DNA from: Pelecanus crispus
Taxonomy: Eukaryota; Chordata; Aves; Pelecaniformes; Pelecanidae
Direction: 5' to 3'
Length of the DNA stretch: 64,000 nucleotides
Assembly: GCF_030463565.1 (NCBI RefSeq)
Contig: NC_134659.1
Location: forward strand, 7,944,511 to 8,008,510
Positions 48,101 through 60,808 of this stretch are shown here, in pieces. The notes below the pieces were generated by a model. It was not told the origin of the DNA. It did no database searches and worked only from the letters and a program-made list of their open reading frames with translations. A program made the translations under genes and the position numbers. Numbering within the stretch: position 1 is the first letter of the stretch; each line of letters opens with the position of its first letter.

Positions 48101-51100
48101 TGAAAATTTTTTATTTTATTTCTGTAACATGAAGCGTCAGCCCTGGTTATTTCTTTATATCACTTGGAAAAGTCTTTAGTAATGTGAGGTATATATATAG
48201 TGAAGCATTTTCAACTTGTATCTGAGGTAGCAAAAGCATCTAAAAACTTTGATGATGACGTGTTTCCTTCCTCTTTCATAGATGTTTGAGTAAATATGTG
48301 TGAATACAACTTTTCAATAGCTCGTCTGAACATTTTCTTTCCTTCTTTGTCTATCTTTTAGCTTTTTGTAATTCTGCAGTCCTGTAAGTAGCAGCTATTT
48401 GTTTCAAATAAAAGAATGTTATTTTCCAGAAAACTGTAATTTGGGGGTTTCTTGCTCTTTCTGCATAGAGCATGAAGATAAAAAGCTGAGGTTGTCTTCT
48501 GTAATCATGAAAAGCAGAATGATCTGGAGTTCAGACAAACTGGATTTTTTTAAAGGTGGTTTCTTTCTCAGCCTACTTAAAAGATCCTGTTTGTAGCACA
48601 GCGTCAAAACCAGTTTTTTTAAGTCTATCAAAAGGAAGGTGAACAGTGACTCAAGGTAGAAACGAGAAGAGCAGAAATGAGCACTGGAAACCAGCATTGC
48701 TGCTGAAGAAAATATTCATGCAAATGCATCCTCTATTTCATCTCTCTCTTTCCCTCTCTGTTTTTCTTGCTTCCTCTCTCTTTGATCTGCTCCCCCTCCT
48801 TTTGCCCCAAAGTTAGAGGTATCCCCTTGCTTTGACAGGTGGAGGAGCGTGCCTCTTTGGAGGTTTCTTCTGCCCTTGATGCCTATTTGCAGTGCTAGTT
48901 AGTTAGAGTGGAGGTAAGTGCCTTTTGCTCTGTAAAAGCTGTAGTGGTTCAGCAGTTCCATGTCTGTGGAAATTGCTGAAAACTTCCTTCTGAATTTGCC
49001 TTCAGAATATTACTATTTATATATAGAACACGAGAAAAGTTGAGACTGTAGATCACGGGGTTATTAAAGAAGCACTGAGAGATCCAAAGCAGGGATATAA
49101 CAGATACAGATGCAAAAAGCTGTCCAGAAGCTCAGTGCTGGTCTTCCTAATTTTGCATTATCAGTAGTGCTAGGAGGTTTAAAGTGGTTCCAAAAGTGAG
49201 TCTTTTCTGCTTTAATTAAGTTTAAACGTTTCTAGTCGCTCTTTGTTTGAGCAAAAATATTTCTGTAAGATGATTACCTTTCAGTGCTAGTCCTTCTCAG
49301 CTGTCATTTCTGATTCTAAAACATCCAACTCCATTTTACTACTAGAACGTCTGATGGTAGCTTCCACTAGGAACCACGTGGTATATTGCCCATGTTTTCA
49401 TTTTCAGTACGTTATTGTTAAAATGAAAGTATTGCAGAATTTCCTGCCCACTGCACTGATAAATCATGTAAATGTCTGCTTTTTTTGCACAGTATGCCTA
49501 GAAGTGAGGCATTGTACCAAAATATTGGACGTGGGAGTTAATTCTAAGGTTACAGCAAGGAAAGCTCTGCGTGTCTAAAGCCTTTATGTTTTAGACAGAC
49601 AATAACATGGTTATTTATGTCAACCACCAAGGGGAATGTGACCCCTCAGACTGTAGCAGGAACTGTCCAACTCTGGGATTGAAGAGCATCCTTGTGACTT
49701 CTCACTTGATGGGAAAAGGCAATGTCTTGACTGACTTCTTGAGCAGATACAACGGTGGGACACATGAATGATATCTCCTAGTCACTCTGTTCCAAGCTGA
49801 GTTGGAAGCCCAAACTGTAACGCTTCACTGCCAGAAAAAATGCCAGTGTTTCAAAACTACTTGACAGTAAACAGAACACAATGCTGGACAGTCATCTGGA
49901 CTGGGACTGGGTAGTAATCTCATGTCCATGTTATCAATGCATTTATTGATGTAGAAAGTCAATGGGACAGAGCTAGAATGCTCTTGGTGATTGAAAGTGG
50001 AGTTGGCAGCTTTGTCTTTTAATCATTCTGGATCTGATGTCAAGACCATGAAACCTACTTCCAGTTCATTTGGTCTCTTCTTTAGTAGTGAGGGAACCTC
50101 TGTTTTGATCATACATGTCTCAACATGTCATGTTGCTTCTGCAGTGCTTTGGGTATTAGATTATTCGTCTGAGAGTCCAAGAGTTCTTTGGGGAAGATGC
50201 CTGCATTCAGGCAAACTCACTTGAAGTGGGAAAGATTGTCTTGCAATGGACCTGAAAAATCTTGGCATTTGAAGCAGGCACAACTAACTTGGTTTGACAG
50301 GGTTCTGTCTGTGTGCTGTTTCGAGTTCCTATCTTCACCTGCAAAAAATCTGTATTCACTCTTCAGATTTCACTGCGCTGTTTCCATGTATTCCTGCTCT
50401 TTTTTGAAGCCTTTTCCTTCCTAGACTTAGACTTCTGTTCTCATAAATGTATGTACCTTGATAATATTTGAGGGTTTTTTTTTTCATCTCTTTGAAGATG
50501 ACCACCTTTGTAGTCCGTATCTGCCTAAAGAATGAGTGGGCAGGTGAGATGTAGGCATATGAGTTGGTCACCCTACATCCTATTCCACAAAGTAAATGTG
50601 TTCTGCATTTTAATTTCTTTTTTGTATGTATGTGTCTGAAGTAATGTCTGCTTCCATCTTGCCATGCAACTAATCTGCCTATATTTTCCTGAAGCTTTCC
50701 TGAAATTCATACTTCATAGCACTAAGGAGGGGTATTAATAGTAACAGGGAGATGGGAAAGCAAAAAATAGGGCTTCTCTGTGAAATCTGGAGATAATGTT
50801 TTTCTTTTTCAGAATGAAAGGCCCTGTAAGTAGACGAGGAGGATAATCTAATGTGTTTTCTTGGGTCTTTTAACTTATTTTTATCTGAAAAGGATGCCAT
50901 TTCTTGCTACTTTGTGATGTAAAAGTTGGACATTATTTTCAGATAGTCTGTGGTATTCTGAAATGCTAACCCAAAATGTACACTGAGTAGATCAGTATGA
51001 TTTTTGCCAGTGAAGTTCCTGAAGATTACATCTGGCATATTTCAGTAGTTAATCTGCTTCTAAGGCGTAACAGTGCTGGGTATGGAATTCACTGATGCAC

Positions 51101-54100
51101 ATTAATTAAAATATCTATGCTGTGTTCACTTACGCTATCTTTCGTTTTTCTTTTTCTTTTCTCTTTTCTTTGTTTTGTTAAGTATTGCAGGCTGTATGTA
51201 CCGAGTAGTTCAGACGACGGGACCAGATGGAAAAAATCTTCTGAAATTACTTCCAATTTTTAAATCTTCTGGAACCTTTGTGCCAATAGTTCCGTCTTCA
51301 GCCATGCCAAATAATTCTAAAGCGAGTATTTCTAGTCCAGTCCATCTTACTTTTAAGACACAGCTTGCCAGTACTACTGCATCTTCATCTGTTAAGATAC
51401 CTGTTTTTCAGTCTCCTGATCCTGGAAAGATTATTCTTACAAGGACATTAGACAAACAGGAAAGTGTTAGGGCAGGTTCTGAAAAAGAAAGCTTAATTCC
51501 AAAATCAACTGCTAACATCCAGAACAGTTGTGTTTCAGTTGATAGACTGTCTTTGCAGAACATTGCTGTAACAAGTTCATCTAACCAGAGTAACACTGCA
51601 TACATGTTGGTAAACACAAAAAGTCTTCCAGTTACTGTGAAGTCTCCAGTACTGCCCTCTGGCCACCACCTCCAGATACCAGCTGATGCAGAAGTGAAAT
51701 CTGTCCCAGCTTCTTTTTTACCACCTGCCATACAGCAAAAAATACTTGCGGCTACAGCAACAAATGTGTCTGGAGGAGCTGACAGTACAAAAATGCCAAC
51801 TGTTATTTACGTGTCACCAGTGAACACAGTGAAAACGGTAATTCCCAAGCGTTTGCAAGCCATTTGCCCAAAACCTGCGACAGAAGTTTCAAAAACATTA
51901 ATAATGACAGCTACACAAAAGGGAAGTAGTTCTTCTCCTGAGACAGTAACATCTGATGGTCAGCAGCGCCAGCAAACTCCAATGAAATGGATTGTGCAAG
52001 AAAGTCCACAGTCATCAGCGCCTTGCCTTATTCCTGTAAAGTCATCAAATAATATGGCTTCCAAGATCTTGAAAACTTTGTCAGACATGAAGAATGTAGA
52101 AGTTAACTCTGCAAATATTTTACCACTCTGTTCTAGTGGTCCTGGTGGAAGCCAAACAAAAATTACGTCTATTAAAGATAATGCTCTCGTCATGTACAAT
52201 GGGAAAGTCTATTTGTTGACCAAAAGAGGCTCTGATGTTCTGTCAGCCCAAGCTGACAAACAAGCATCTTCTTCTTCTGATGCTTCACTTAAAAATGAAA
52301 CATCCAAGCTAATCGATTCTACTGCAGTCAACAAAATAACCAATAAAGTAGTGAATCTGGTATTATCAAAAAACAAAGTAATGGTGCTGTCTCAGAAAGA
52401 TGCAAACCCATGTACAAACTCAAAAAATTCTTCACCAACTGGCTTAAGAAATGACTTACAATCTACACCTGCAACTCTGGTGACACCAAGTGCTAATCAG
52501 CAGAATTCCACTGTAAACCAGAGAAAGAGTTTGCCCTTCACCGAGAGCATTTCAAGTGGAGTGACCCTTATTACAGCAGTAGGGACACAGGAAAATGTAT
52601 GCCAAAATGGCAAAGAAAAGATTAATTCCCCCAAAGCAGCAAGTGCTGTTTTACCTCAGTGTAAGCAAGAGTGTGCTTTCAGTGAAGACTGGCAAAAGGT
52701 AACTTTCTCCAGTAAACATGCCCATCTCAGTCTCTGCTGAATTGTTATATGGTCCTGGTTCTATTTGAAAGAAATGGCTATTAATAAGTTCACAGATTTT
52801 TTGTAATCAGCTGTCCTGTCACTGGAAATGCTGGTCTAAAGTGTGGTTCTATTCAGTAGATGATCTTTTTTTTTTTTTTTCAATAAGATTGCACTTAGTG
52901 AGTGAGAAAATGCATAAAGAAAAGAAAGGGGCAGGGAAGAGATGACTTTGTTTCCTCACAAGATAAATTGTCAGTAACAACTGAATCTGTAGGAAAGTTT
53001 GAGCTCTGGGAGCTATCTGCTTTCTAATGTTGTTGATGCCACATTCTTACAGCACAGCCATTGTGTTGTAGGTGTGACGTAAGGTAGAGAAGTTCACAGC
53101 TACACAGGGGAAAACAAGGTAGGAGAGCTGGGTTTGTCATCCAGAGACAAACTCTGGTGTTGCACCAAGTCAGGTCCAGTCTCTGCTAGCTCAGACAGCC
53201 AAAGGCAGGAACTGTGTTTCCTTACTTTCATGCATGATGGGGAGGGATCCACCTCCTTTGACTCATGGTTTCATGTCAGGCAGAAGAAACTCTTGAGATC
53301 TTGAATGGCTTTCCCCCTTCAGGCTGGACCTACATATTCTTTTAAGATCGTAACATCAAAAATATGTAAAAAGTCCTTAGCCTCAAATCTCACAAACTCT
53401 ACCTATGAAGGATTGTAGCTCCAGTTTTCGGTTGCTCAAGAGGCCAGAATGAATTTGCCTCCAGATAAAAAAAATCATTCTGAAGCTAATTTATACTTGC
53501 TTTTGTTGACCAGGCAGAAAAGAAGTCTCAGATAAGCATATTTGTGTGAATTTTAGACATTTAATCATTGCAACAGACTGTAGGGCCTCTTTTTTGATTG
53601 TTCCTCACCTGAAAAATGGTTAAAATAGACTTTTTTTTCTTCAGTGCTGTGTGATGCCAAGTGTTAGCATTCTCATTTGTTTTAACTAATAGGAAATATA
53701 GCATATAAAATGTTTGCTGCTTTTAGTCCATAAATTTGCAAGCTCATGGATTGCCAGACATACTGATGTGAGATTGGACTTGAAGATCAGAAACAGCTCA
53801 GGTTGCAATGAGGTTAGATAGGAGAGATGGCTAGTAGTGCTTTGTTAGTATTATCAACCACAATACAAATATGAAATGCATTCAACAGTCTGAAAGTGAC
53901 ACTGTAAAGACACTGTCTGATCTTCAGTTATCTTCCTTTGTTACTTTGAAGTTTTAGAACAGCTGATTCCCTTGTTGCTTCTTTTACTTCTGTGGTTTAC
54001 TAGTTGGACTGTGCATTTTCTGGATGTTCCACAACATACTTGGGGTTTTAAATAACTAACAAGAGTGTTAGACCTATGGTAATAGGTATATAATTTCTCA

Positions 54101-56332
54101 CAATTGGCTTGCCTGTGTTAAATGTAACTCTTGGAGAATGGCAGACAAAAGAAATGTTCACCTGTCTTCCTGGTGACTAGTTTTTAGTTTATATGTATGG
54201 AGAGAGGAAGAGAGAGAGTGTGAGAGAGTGTGATTGATGGCACTCTCACTGTTTCTGTATTTCAGATCCAGTGTGAAAAGATGGATTCACCGGGAAAGGT
54301 TCAAATCAAACACCAAGAGAAGCCACACTGGAAACAATACTTGGAATTAAGGAAAAAATTTGGTCTCTCTAAGGAGGAGAGAGTGTACCTTAAGAGAATA
54401 CCATTAAGGACCTCCTATGAGAAACCAGAAGAAAGGGTTTGTTCCAGTAACAGCTTGAAACAGAAAAATGATTCTTGCAGTTCGTCGTCGTTAGATGTGG
54501 AAATAACAAATGAACATCAGGAATGTGTTAAAGAGGAAAAGGTATCTTGAAATTTTCCAGTGCTAAAATGCGTGCTGCAACACATTCAGAAAGCAGTGTA
54601 TGTATAGTCCATACAGAGCTGCATGTTTATTATCCTTGTACCCCTGGATTCATCAGGGCAAGTCAGTAATTGTTACGGTCCCTGTGAGAATTGTTCCTGG
54701 AACTTGTTTGTGTACCACAACAGAGTTCTGTGATTTCAGCATGACTTGAGTACCATCTAAGAATTTTTATCCTCTTTTCTGGGTTCCGCTGGAGGAAATT
54801 TCAAGAACAAATGCTTTGAAGAAGACTGGACCCTCTAGTTGTGGCTGAACAGTCAAAGGGGATAGTCTTTATTGGAATAGAAACCATACCTCTGTATCCT
54901 GATTTATATTTAGCCTTCTGCAAACAATTATGTTTATCCAGTAGTGCAATGGATATAAGCAGAATAATAGAAGAATAATTTCTTGTGAGGCTTTACCCTT
55001 GAGTTTGAAATCAGTCAAGTGCCATTATTTCAAGGCACTTCAGTCACTCACATGACTAGGTGTGGCTGACTTCCAAAGAGGGGTATCCACTTAGTCACGT
55101 GTGGTTTTATTAAAAGAAATTTACCTGTGTACTTGTCTAGTCTTTTAGAGTTACAAATGTCTTTATAAACTTAGTCCCTTGTCATTGGCTAGGAACTTGC
55201 TTGGGCCCTTCTGGAAAGGTTCTCTTAATGTAAGGACTTCCATCTTAATGCATTAAAATGATTTTACCCATCCAAAGTAGTTCTGTTCAGCCATAGTGTT
55301 CTAAATTTTCTTTTGTATGATTCCACTTTACCCAGTCAAAGGCTTTCTCAGGTTTTAATAGTTCTGTCTTAAGAGCCCTGCTCTGAGCAGATCTGCTGGC
55401 TGCTTTTAGTAAAGTACGTTAACATTTAAATAACAAAACACCTGGGAGGAATGCAGCCTTATAACAGACATTATTGTTAATGTTTGACCTTTTTGCAAAT
55501 GTAAGCATGAAGAATTCTTCTACGTTTTGAATTTTCCCATCAGATAGAAAGTTCTTGTCTTTACACTACAGTTAAAGAACTTAAGCAGCAACAGGAGATG
55601 ATAGGTATGCGTAGGAAAGGCAGAAGTGCACTGCTGACTAAGGAAGGAATTCAGTGTTCTGGAGTTGTTAACTGGGAATCTAGAAAAATACTGAACATGG
55701 AAGTATGTTTGCTCAAATTGCTAAAAGAAACATCTTCCATATAGTAATTCTAACAAGTTTGCAACAAGTAATGTGTAATTTGTGCTTAGTGAGCTGTGAT
55801 GTTATAATGTAGAATGATACTCAGTTTAACAGAAGTATATTTTGTATGTTTCTTGACTGTACAGATAATTGTGGATCTGGAAGAGGATTTAACTAAGAAA
55901 AGAAAAATAAAATCCTCACCACTGTCAGACAGTGGAAAGAGAAGGAAAACTTCAGTCAAATCCACCACAAGTCCAAGTTCAGAAAATACCATCTCAAGTT
56001 CCAGTGTACATAACAGAAGTGTTTCACCTCCACCTGTCTTACTGCAGGAAAGTGTTTCCACAGACTTTGTTATATCGCCTATAGGGAGGGACTCTGAGCA
56101 AGACCCATACTCTCAATATAGTGACGTTACAGACTCAAGTATTCCAGTTTTAGTGTCTTGCGAAGGTGATACTTCAGTTCTTGAAGGTTCTTTCAGAGAT
56201 GATGCTTTCCCTTTGACTCCCCCAGACTTGGATGAAACAATACGGGATGAAAAAATAAAACGACTTAAACAGCTCTTGAGAGAACGAGAAGCAGCGCTTG
56301 AAGAGATGCGTAGAAAAATGCAGCAAAGCTGA
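45152..56332 (+). CDS. LRIF1: LRIF1, ligand-dependent nuclear receptor-interacting factor 1, complete
   Basis: Exons 45152-45216, 51183-52698, 54266-54541 and 55865-56332 join in phase (TT/T split codon after exon 1) to give 774 aa; human LRIF1 is about 769. An optional exon may add 53 residues. LRIF1 (HBiX1) links HP1 to SMCHD1 at H3K9me3 and inactive-X heterochromatin and binds retinoic acid receptor. Visible features: [20 protein letters not shown] near the start, an LxxLL box LLKLL at 41-45, the conserved block [40 protein letters not shown] and KRRK basic clusters that could be nuclear signals, and a C-terminal coiled coil ([20 protein letters not shown] ... [10 protein letters not shown]) matching the human SMCHD1-binding end. 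Serine-rich linkers are poorly conserved. The start ATG follows the GC-rich 5'UTR with donor GTGAGT. Confidence 0.95.
45217..51182 (+). other. LRIF1: LRIF1 intron 1
   Basis: A roughly 6-kb intron that begins in CpG-island sequence and becomes AT-rich. It holds one SINE (45940-46078), a short TA repeat at 47573-47590 and several T-runs. No exon was recognised inside. Confidence 0.8.
45940..46078 (+). mobile_element. tRNA-Ile-derived SINE with CR1-like 3' tail (TguSINE1-like)
   Basis: The head matches tRNA-Ile: GTCAGCTCAGTTGGTGAGAGC (box A region), the anticodon-arm text GTGGTGCTAACAGCGCCAAG, and GGGTTCAATCCC (box B). It is followed by a CR1 terminus (TCGATGATCTCTCAAGGTCC ... CAACCCAAAGCATTCTATG) and the tail ATTCTATG. 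The 3' end explains mobilisation by CR1. It sits in sense orientation in LRIF1 intron 1. It is not a functional tRNA gene because the acceptor stem does not close. Confidence 0.85.
52699..54265 (+). other. LRIF1: LRIF1 intron 2
   Basis: AT-rich intron, with a T-run at 52867-52880 and a GA/GTGT purine stretch at about 54200-54232. The frame of exon 2 continues 14 codons past the donor to a stop at 52738-52740, so intron retention would give a short alternative end. Confidence 0.75.
55544..55702 (+). CDS. LRIF1: possible extra (cassette) exon of LRIF1
   Basis: A 159-base segment open in phase 0 is bounded by a good acceptor (TTTTCCCATCAG) and donor (GTATGT). It encodes 53 residues ([20 protein letters not shown] and onward). 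Its length is a multiple of three and both neighbouring exons join in phase 0, so inclusion would not disturb the frame. I do not recognise a human counterpart. It could be chance. Confidence 0.4.
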
Positions 56333-56493
56333 AATACTGAAGCTGGTGATCTGGACCATACTCATTTCAGTGACTTCAAGAAGAAATTCCTTGTTTAAAC
56401 GAACATGAATTATTTCTGGTAGATGGAAGATCTTGATGAGATTTACAGTATGTTTGTATTTAGAAAAGTACAGGTTTATTGTTAAATGGCAGA

Positions 56494-56799
56494 AATAAAA
56501 GACTTGGACCGTCAGATTCTGCTTCTGGGACATATATATCAAAGAATACAGAAGATAGGCATTTTTGTTAGCGTATATTCTCTATATTTTGAATTGAGGG
56601 GTTTCTGTATTGGTCCTAGCAAATAAACTTTCCTGCTTTGGAATTCTGTGGCCTATCTCATAGAAACTGAATGTAAATTGCAAACCCCAATTGTAGATAC
56701 TTTTTTGTTTTCCTAATGTTTTATAGTGCATGACAACTTTTGTGAATTCCTGCAAAATGTCAATTGTCATAAAAAAGTCAATGGTCAGTGTTTAATAAA
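56494..56799 (+). terminator. LRIF1: LRIF1 poly(A) signals
   Basis: AATAAA occurs at 56494-56499 and again at 56794-56799, about 160 and 460 bases after the stop codon, suggesting two alternative 3' ends. Confidence 0.6.
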
Positions 56800-56829
56800 C
56801 GCTATTTAAGTGATCTGGGAATTAGACTT

Positions 56830-58414
56830 TAGGCAGTAATAATGCAGACATTTATACAAAACCTCTTGGATATCGGAAAATGGAAGCAGTAGAAACCCCT
56901 GCTGACAGTTATCTAGGTACGTGCCTCTTACCAGTATTTTTGTAAGCCTTTATAAGGCCTTCGCCAGCTTTGCAATGTTGAAGTTTGGTTGTGGCGTTAT
57001 TTTTGCAGGGGGATGTGTATTTCTTTGAAACAGAATTATATTGAATAATAACTTGCTGAAGCGAAAAAAGCATATTTCTTTATCTAGCGGCGGTATCTTT
57101 AATAATACTTGAGTATCTTTTCCATTAATTCGTTCGGTCATTATTTGAACATGTCTCTTGCTACCTTCATTTGATGCTACCTTAGTTTTGCATTGTAGGA
57201 GAGAATGTGCACTCAAACGGTCTTTGCCGTAATTGTTATAGTAGTGTATTTACTCAGCATATTCTGTCATGTGTTGTATGGAAGTCTTTCACTACTCTCT
57301 GTTGTCCATGTCATTGAATCTTGTAAGCCCTTCTGCAGTTCTTCAGTCTTTATTGTTCCAGCCATGAACAACTGTTTTGTCAACAGAATTTGTCATTGTT
57401 TTTTTCTTGTCCATTTATGGTTGTATTCAATATTACTGATCCCTGTAGAACTCCATTGCTGATTTCTGTTCATGGGAGACTTTTCCTACTATTCTTATTT
57501 TCTGTATTTTAATCAAATTTTCATCTGCAAGGTTTTTCTCTATTATCGTGTGGATGCCTAGTGTATGTATAGGGTTTTGGCAAAGGATGTTACTTTGAAG
57601 ATGTATCTTTGGAGAGCCTAGTAGACTCTATCACCCCTATGTTCCTTATTAGTATGCATCTTGACAGTGTGAAAAACTCAAGTGGATTAGAGAGGCAGGA
57701 CAGCCTTTTACAAGGGAAGAAAAAGATGGTCCCTGCTCTGAAGAGCTTGAGGTAGAGAAGTGTAGGAGAAGATGATACACCAAACACGCAATGGTGGGTG
57801 AGAAGGAAGGTATATAATGGAACTAAAGTCTTTAATGATTGAGATTACTGTGTAAGAGGTAAGTGCCTGTGATAGAGCAAGCAAGCGAGGGTGATACTGT
57901 CGTGGACATCCGTGGGTTCACTGTGTATGGAGTGAGTGAGTTGGGGCAGAAATCTTACAGTTTAGCATAGGGAAACAGACACCTAATGGAGGGCTGATGC
58001 ACAGCGGAGAGAGTGATGTGAGTGAATTGGGCCTCATGACCTACGTTATCATGCAGCCCAAGTATCGCAGAGCTAGGAGCACATGCCAAACAGCTGAGCA
58101 CCTGAGGAAAGGACTCTTGGCTGGACCAGGGGCCTGCATCCTGTAGCCTGACAGTGAGGCTGAGTTGCTTATGGAGCAGATGTGCACAGATGTTGTGTGT
58201 CCTTTATTGGTAAATGTGCAAAGCAAAGAGGCTCATTTATGGGAGATGAATTTTTTTGAACAGCCAGCGATACCAGTGAGGAAGATGTCTGTCTGCAGTC
58301 TCATCTTTGCTTGTTCCAGAAAGCATGGAAGAAGCCTGCCTGTCAAATATGAGCAGTAGAGAGGAGGCAATTGTTTTGTGTGAAAAGTGGGAATGTTCCC
58401 TGCACATGTGTGGG
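56830..58414. other. intergenic sequence with a decayed CR1 piece
   Basis: Between about 57290 and 57520 the plus strand reads like reverse-complement CR1 (TACTGATCCCTGTAGAACTCCATTG). It is heavily diverged and interrupted, so limits are approximate. The rest is unassigned. Confidence 0.4.
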
Positions 58415-58985
58415 TGTGATGGGTTGACCCTAACCAACTGCCAAGCACCTACCCAGCTGCTCGCTCACTCCTCTCTCCTGCAGGATGAGGAGAAAGAAGG
58501 CAGACAAGACTTGTGAATGGAGAGAAAGTTTAACAGGTTAGGGAAAAGCTGCATGCTGGCAAAGCAAAATAAGGAATTTAATTAATGTGTCCCATCAGCA
58601 GGCAGATGTTTAGCCATTTCCTGGGTCTCAGCATGCATAATGTTTACTTGGGAAGACCAATACTGTAACCATAAACATCCCTGCATGCTCCTCCTTTCAT
58701 TAAGCTTTTATTTGCTGAGCATGACATCATAAGGTATGGAATATCCCTTTGATCACTTTGGGGTAACTGTCCTGCCTATGTCTGTTCCCAGCTTCTTGTC
58801 CATCACCAGCCTACTTGCTGGGAGGGATGCAGAGTGAGAAAAAGAGAAAGCCTTGACGTGCAAGCACTGTCTAGCAAGTAGCCAAAATACTGGTGTGTTA
58901 TCAACACTCACCCTCACAATCCAAAACACAGCACTGCATGGGCTACTATGAAGAAAATTTTAACTCCATCCCAGCCAGACCCAAT
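58415..58985 (-). mobile_element. solo LTR, antisense, ERVL type
   Basis: It starts TGTGATGGGTTGACCC and ends near CATCCCAGCCAGACCC, the reverse complement of the TGTGCTGGTTTTGGCTGGGATAG end of the LTRs at 34-37 kb. The inner landmark GCTGAGCATGACATCATAAGG is the reversed polyadenylation/CRE block. No internal region or second LTR is present. The right end is approximate and no target duplication is certain. Confidence 0.7.
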
Positions 58986-60252
58986 ATGATGGGATGGCAA
59001 TCAGAAAGGAGATAGAAGCACCCTTGGGTCTTGTATCTGGTGCTGCAGTCACCTGTTGTGATAGTCTTCCAACAGACATCACTCGCCTATCCTGTCTTCT
59101 GAGAAGTCTTGCCTCTATTTTCCCATGATCTCCAAAAAAATTAATGAAGCCGAGTTCACTTAACCTCTCTTTTCACTGGGAGGATTCCAGGTTTGATGTC
59201 CTATGACACACCGCCTTCTTTCTTCTAGAACCTCTTTTATCATAGTGAAGTGGTCCGTTAGCCTCAGTTTTCTCTAGAGACAATGGTAAGATATTGAAGA
59301 TTTGGAGAAGAATCCTCACTGCAACGTTTTGAAGAAATGTGACCAGTAGGATTTAGTGGAAAAAAGCCGAATGGGCTATTTCCTTGCAATCTAGTAACGG
59401 AAAACACTCAGTGCAATTCAGAAAGACAAAGCCAAGGCATCTGTGGAAGAGAAAGAGATACCTGTCTGGGAACGACATCAATGCAAAGTTGAAAGGATCA
59501 CTGAGAGCCAAGAGAAGCCACTTGGTGTGCTGATGCAGGAAAGTTGCGCCAACAGCAGGAGCAAAGGGACTTCCAACAGCCAAGGACCTTGCAGGTTCTT
59601 GGAACTGCTCCTCATCCAGACGCATCTGTAGCACAGATTCTTGTTTCTGCACAGTTCATCCTTGAACTCCTATGATCCATTAAGAACTTATTTGTGACAG
59701 AAAAATGAGGGTCCTGGGAACATTGGCTGTGGCCCCAGGAGAGAAAGTTATTGGCAGCCATCCCTGTGTGCAGCCTTGGATGGCAGAACGCATTGCAGTT
59801 ACACACCATGCTTGCTGTGTTAAGTACATAGCAATATGAAAACCATGGATTTAGGCTATGAATTAAAACTATGACTTTCAAGCAAATATTCAGGAAGAGT
59901 CAGTGGAAGACGTTTTAGGAATTTCTGGGTCCAAAGAGCAAAGGACAAAACAGACTGGGAAGCAAAGACAGTACTGGGCCAGTTGCCAGCCTCATCCTAA
60001 CCTGGTGACTTGGAGTATCTGGACAGAACTATCTATGTGCAAAGGTGTTACTTTTCAGCTAGACGACAACCCACCACAGCACCGGGATTTCTGTATGAGG
60101 ATGCAGATCTTCGCAGAAGTCTGTCCTAGTCATTTAGCCTGAGAGGCCACCTGGAAGCTGGGCACTGTAGAGTCCATCAAGTCCGGTTTCTTCCTGGCAA
60201 GCCAGCAGTCAGCTGGTGGGGGTGGAGGTGTGCAGAAGAACTAGAAAATGAG
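58986..60252. other. intergenic sequence without recognised genes
   Basis: Unique, moderately AT-rich sequence between two solo LTRs. Open frames are short and unsupported. Confidence 0.35.
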
Positions 60253-60803
60253 TGTCGTGGTTTAGCCCCAGCCAGCAACTAAGCACCACGCAGCCGCTCG
60301 CTCACTCCCCCTGCCCCGGTGGGATGGGGGAGAGGATCAGAGGAGTAAGAGTGAGAAACACTCCTGGGGTGAGATAAGAACAGTTTAATAATTGAAATAA
60401 AGTAAAATAGTAATGATAGTAGTAACAAAATAATAATATACAAAGCAAGTGATGCACAATGCAATTGCTCACCACCCGCCGACCGATACCCAGCCAGTTC
60501 CCGAGCAGCGATTGCTGCTCCCCGGCCAACCCCCCCCAGTTTCTATGCTGAGCATGATGTCACATGGTATGGAATAGCCCTTTGGTCAGTTTGGATCAAC
60601 TATTCTGGCTGTGCCCCCTCCCAGTTTCTTGTGTACCTGGCAGAGCATGGGAAGCTGAAAAGTCCTTGACTGGCATAAGCAGCACTGAGCAACAACTAGA
60701 ACATCAGTGTGTTATCAACATTCTTCTTATCCTAAATCCAAAACACAGCACTGTGCCTGCTACTAGGAAGAAAATTAACTCTATCCCAGCCAAAACCAGG
60801 ACA
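60253..60803 (-). mobile_element. solo LTR, antisense, with 5-bp target duplication
   Basis: The 551-bp unit runs from TGTCGTGGTTTAGCCCC to CCAGCCAAAACCAGGACA. It is flanked on both sides by ATGAG (60248-60252 and 60804-60808), a perfect 5-bp target-site duplication. The reversed TGAGCATGATGTCACATGG block is present. It is a recombination remnant of one ERVL-type insertion. Confidence 0.9.
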
Positions 60804-60808
60804 ATGAG

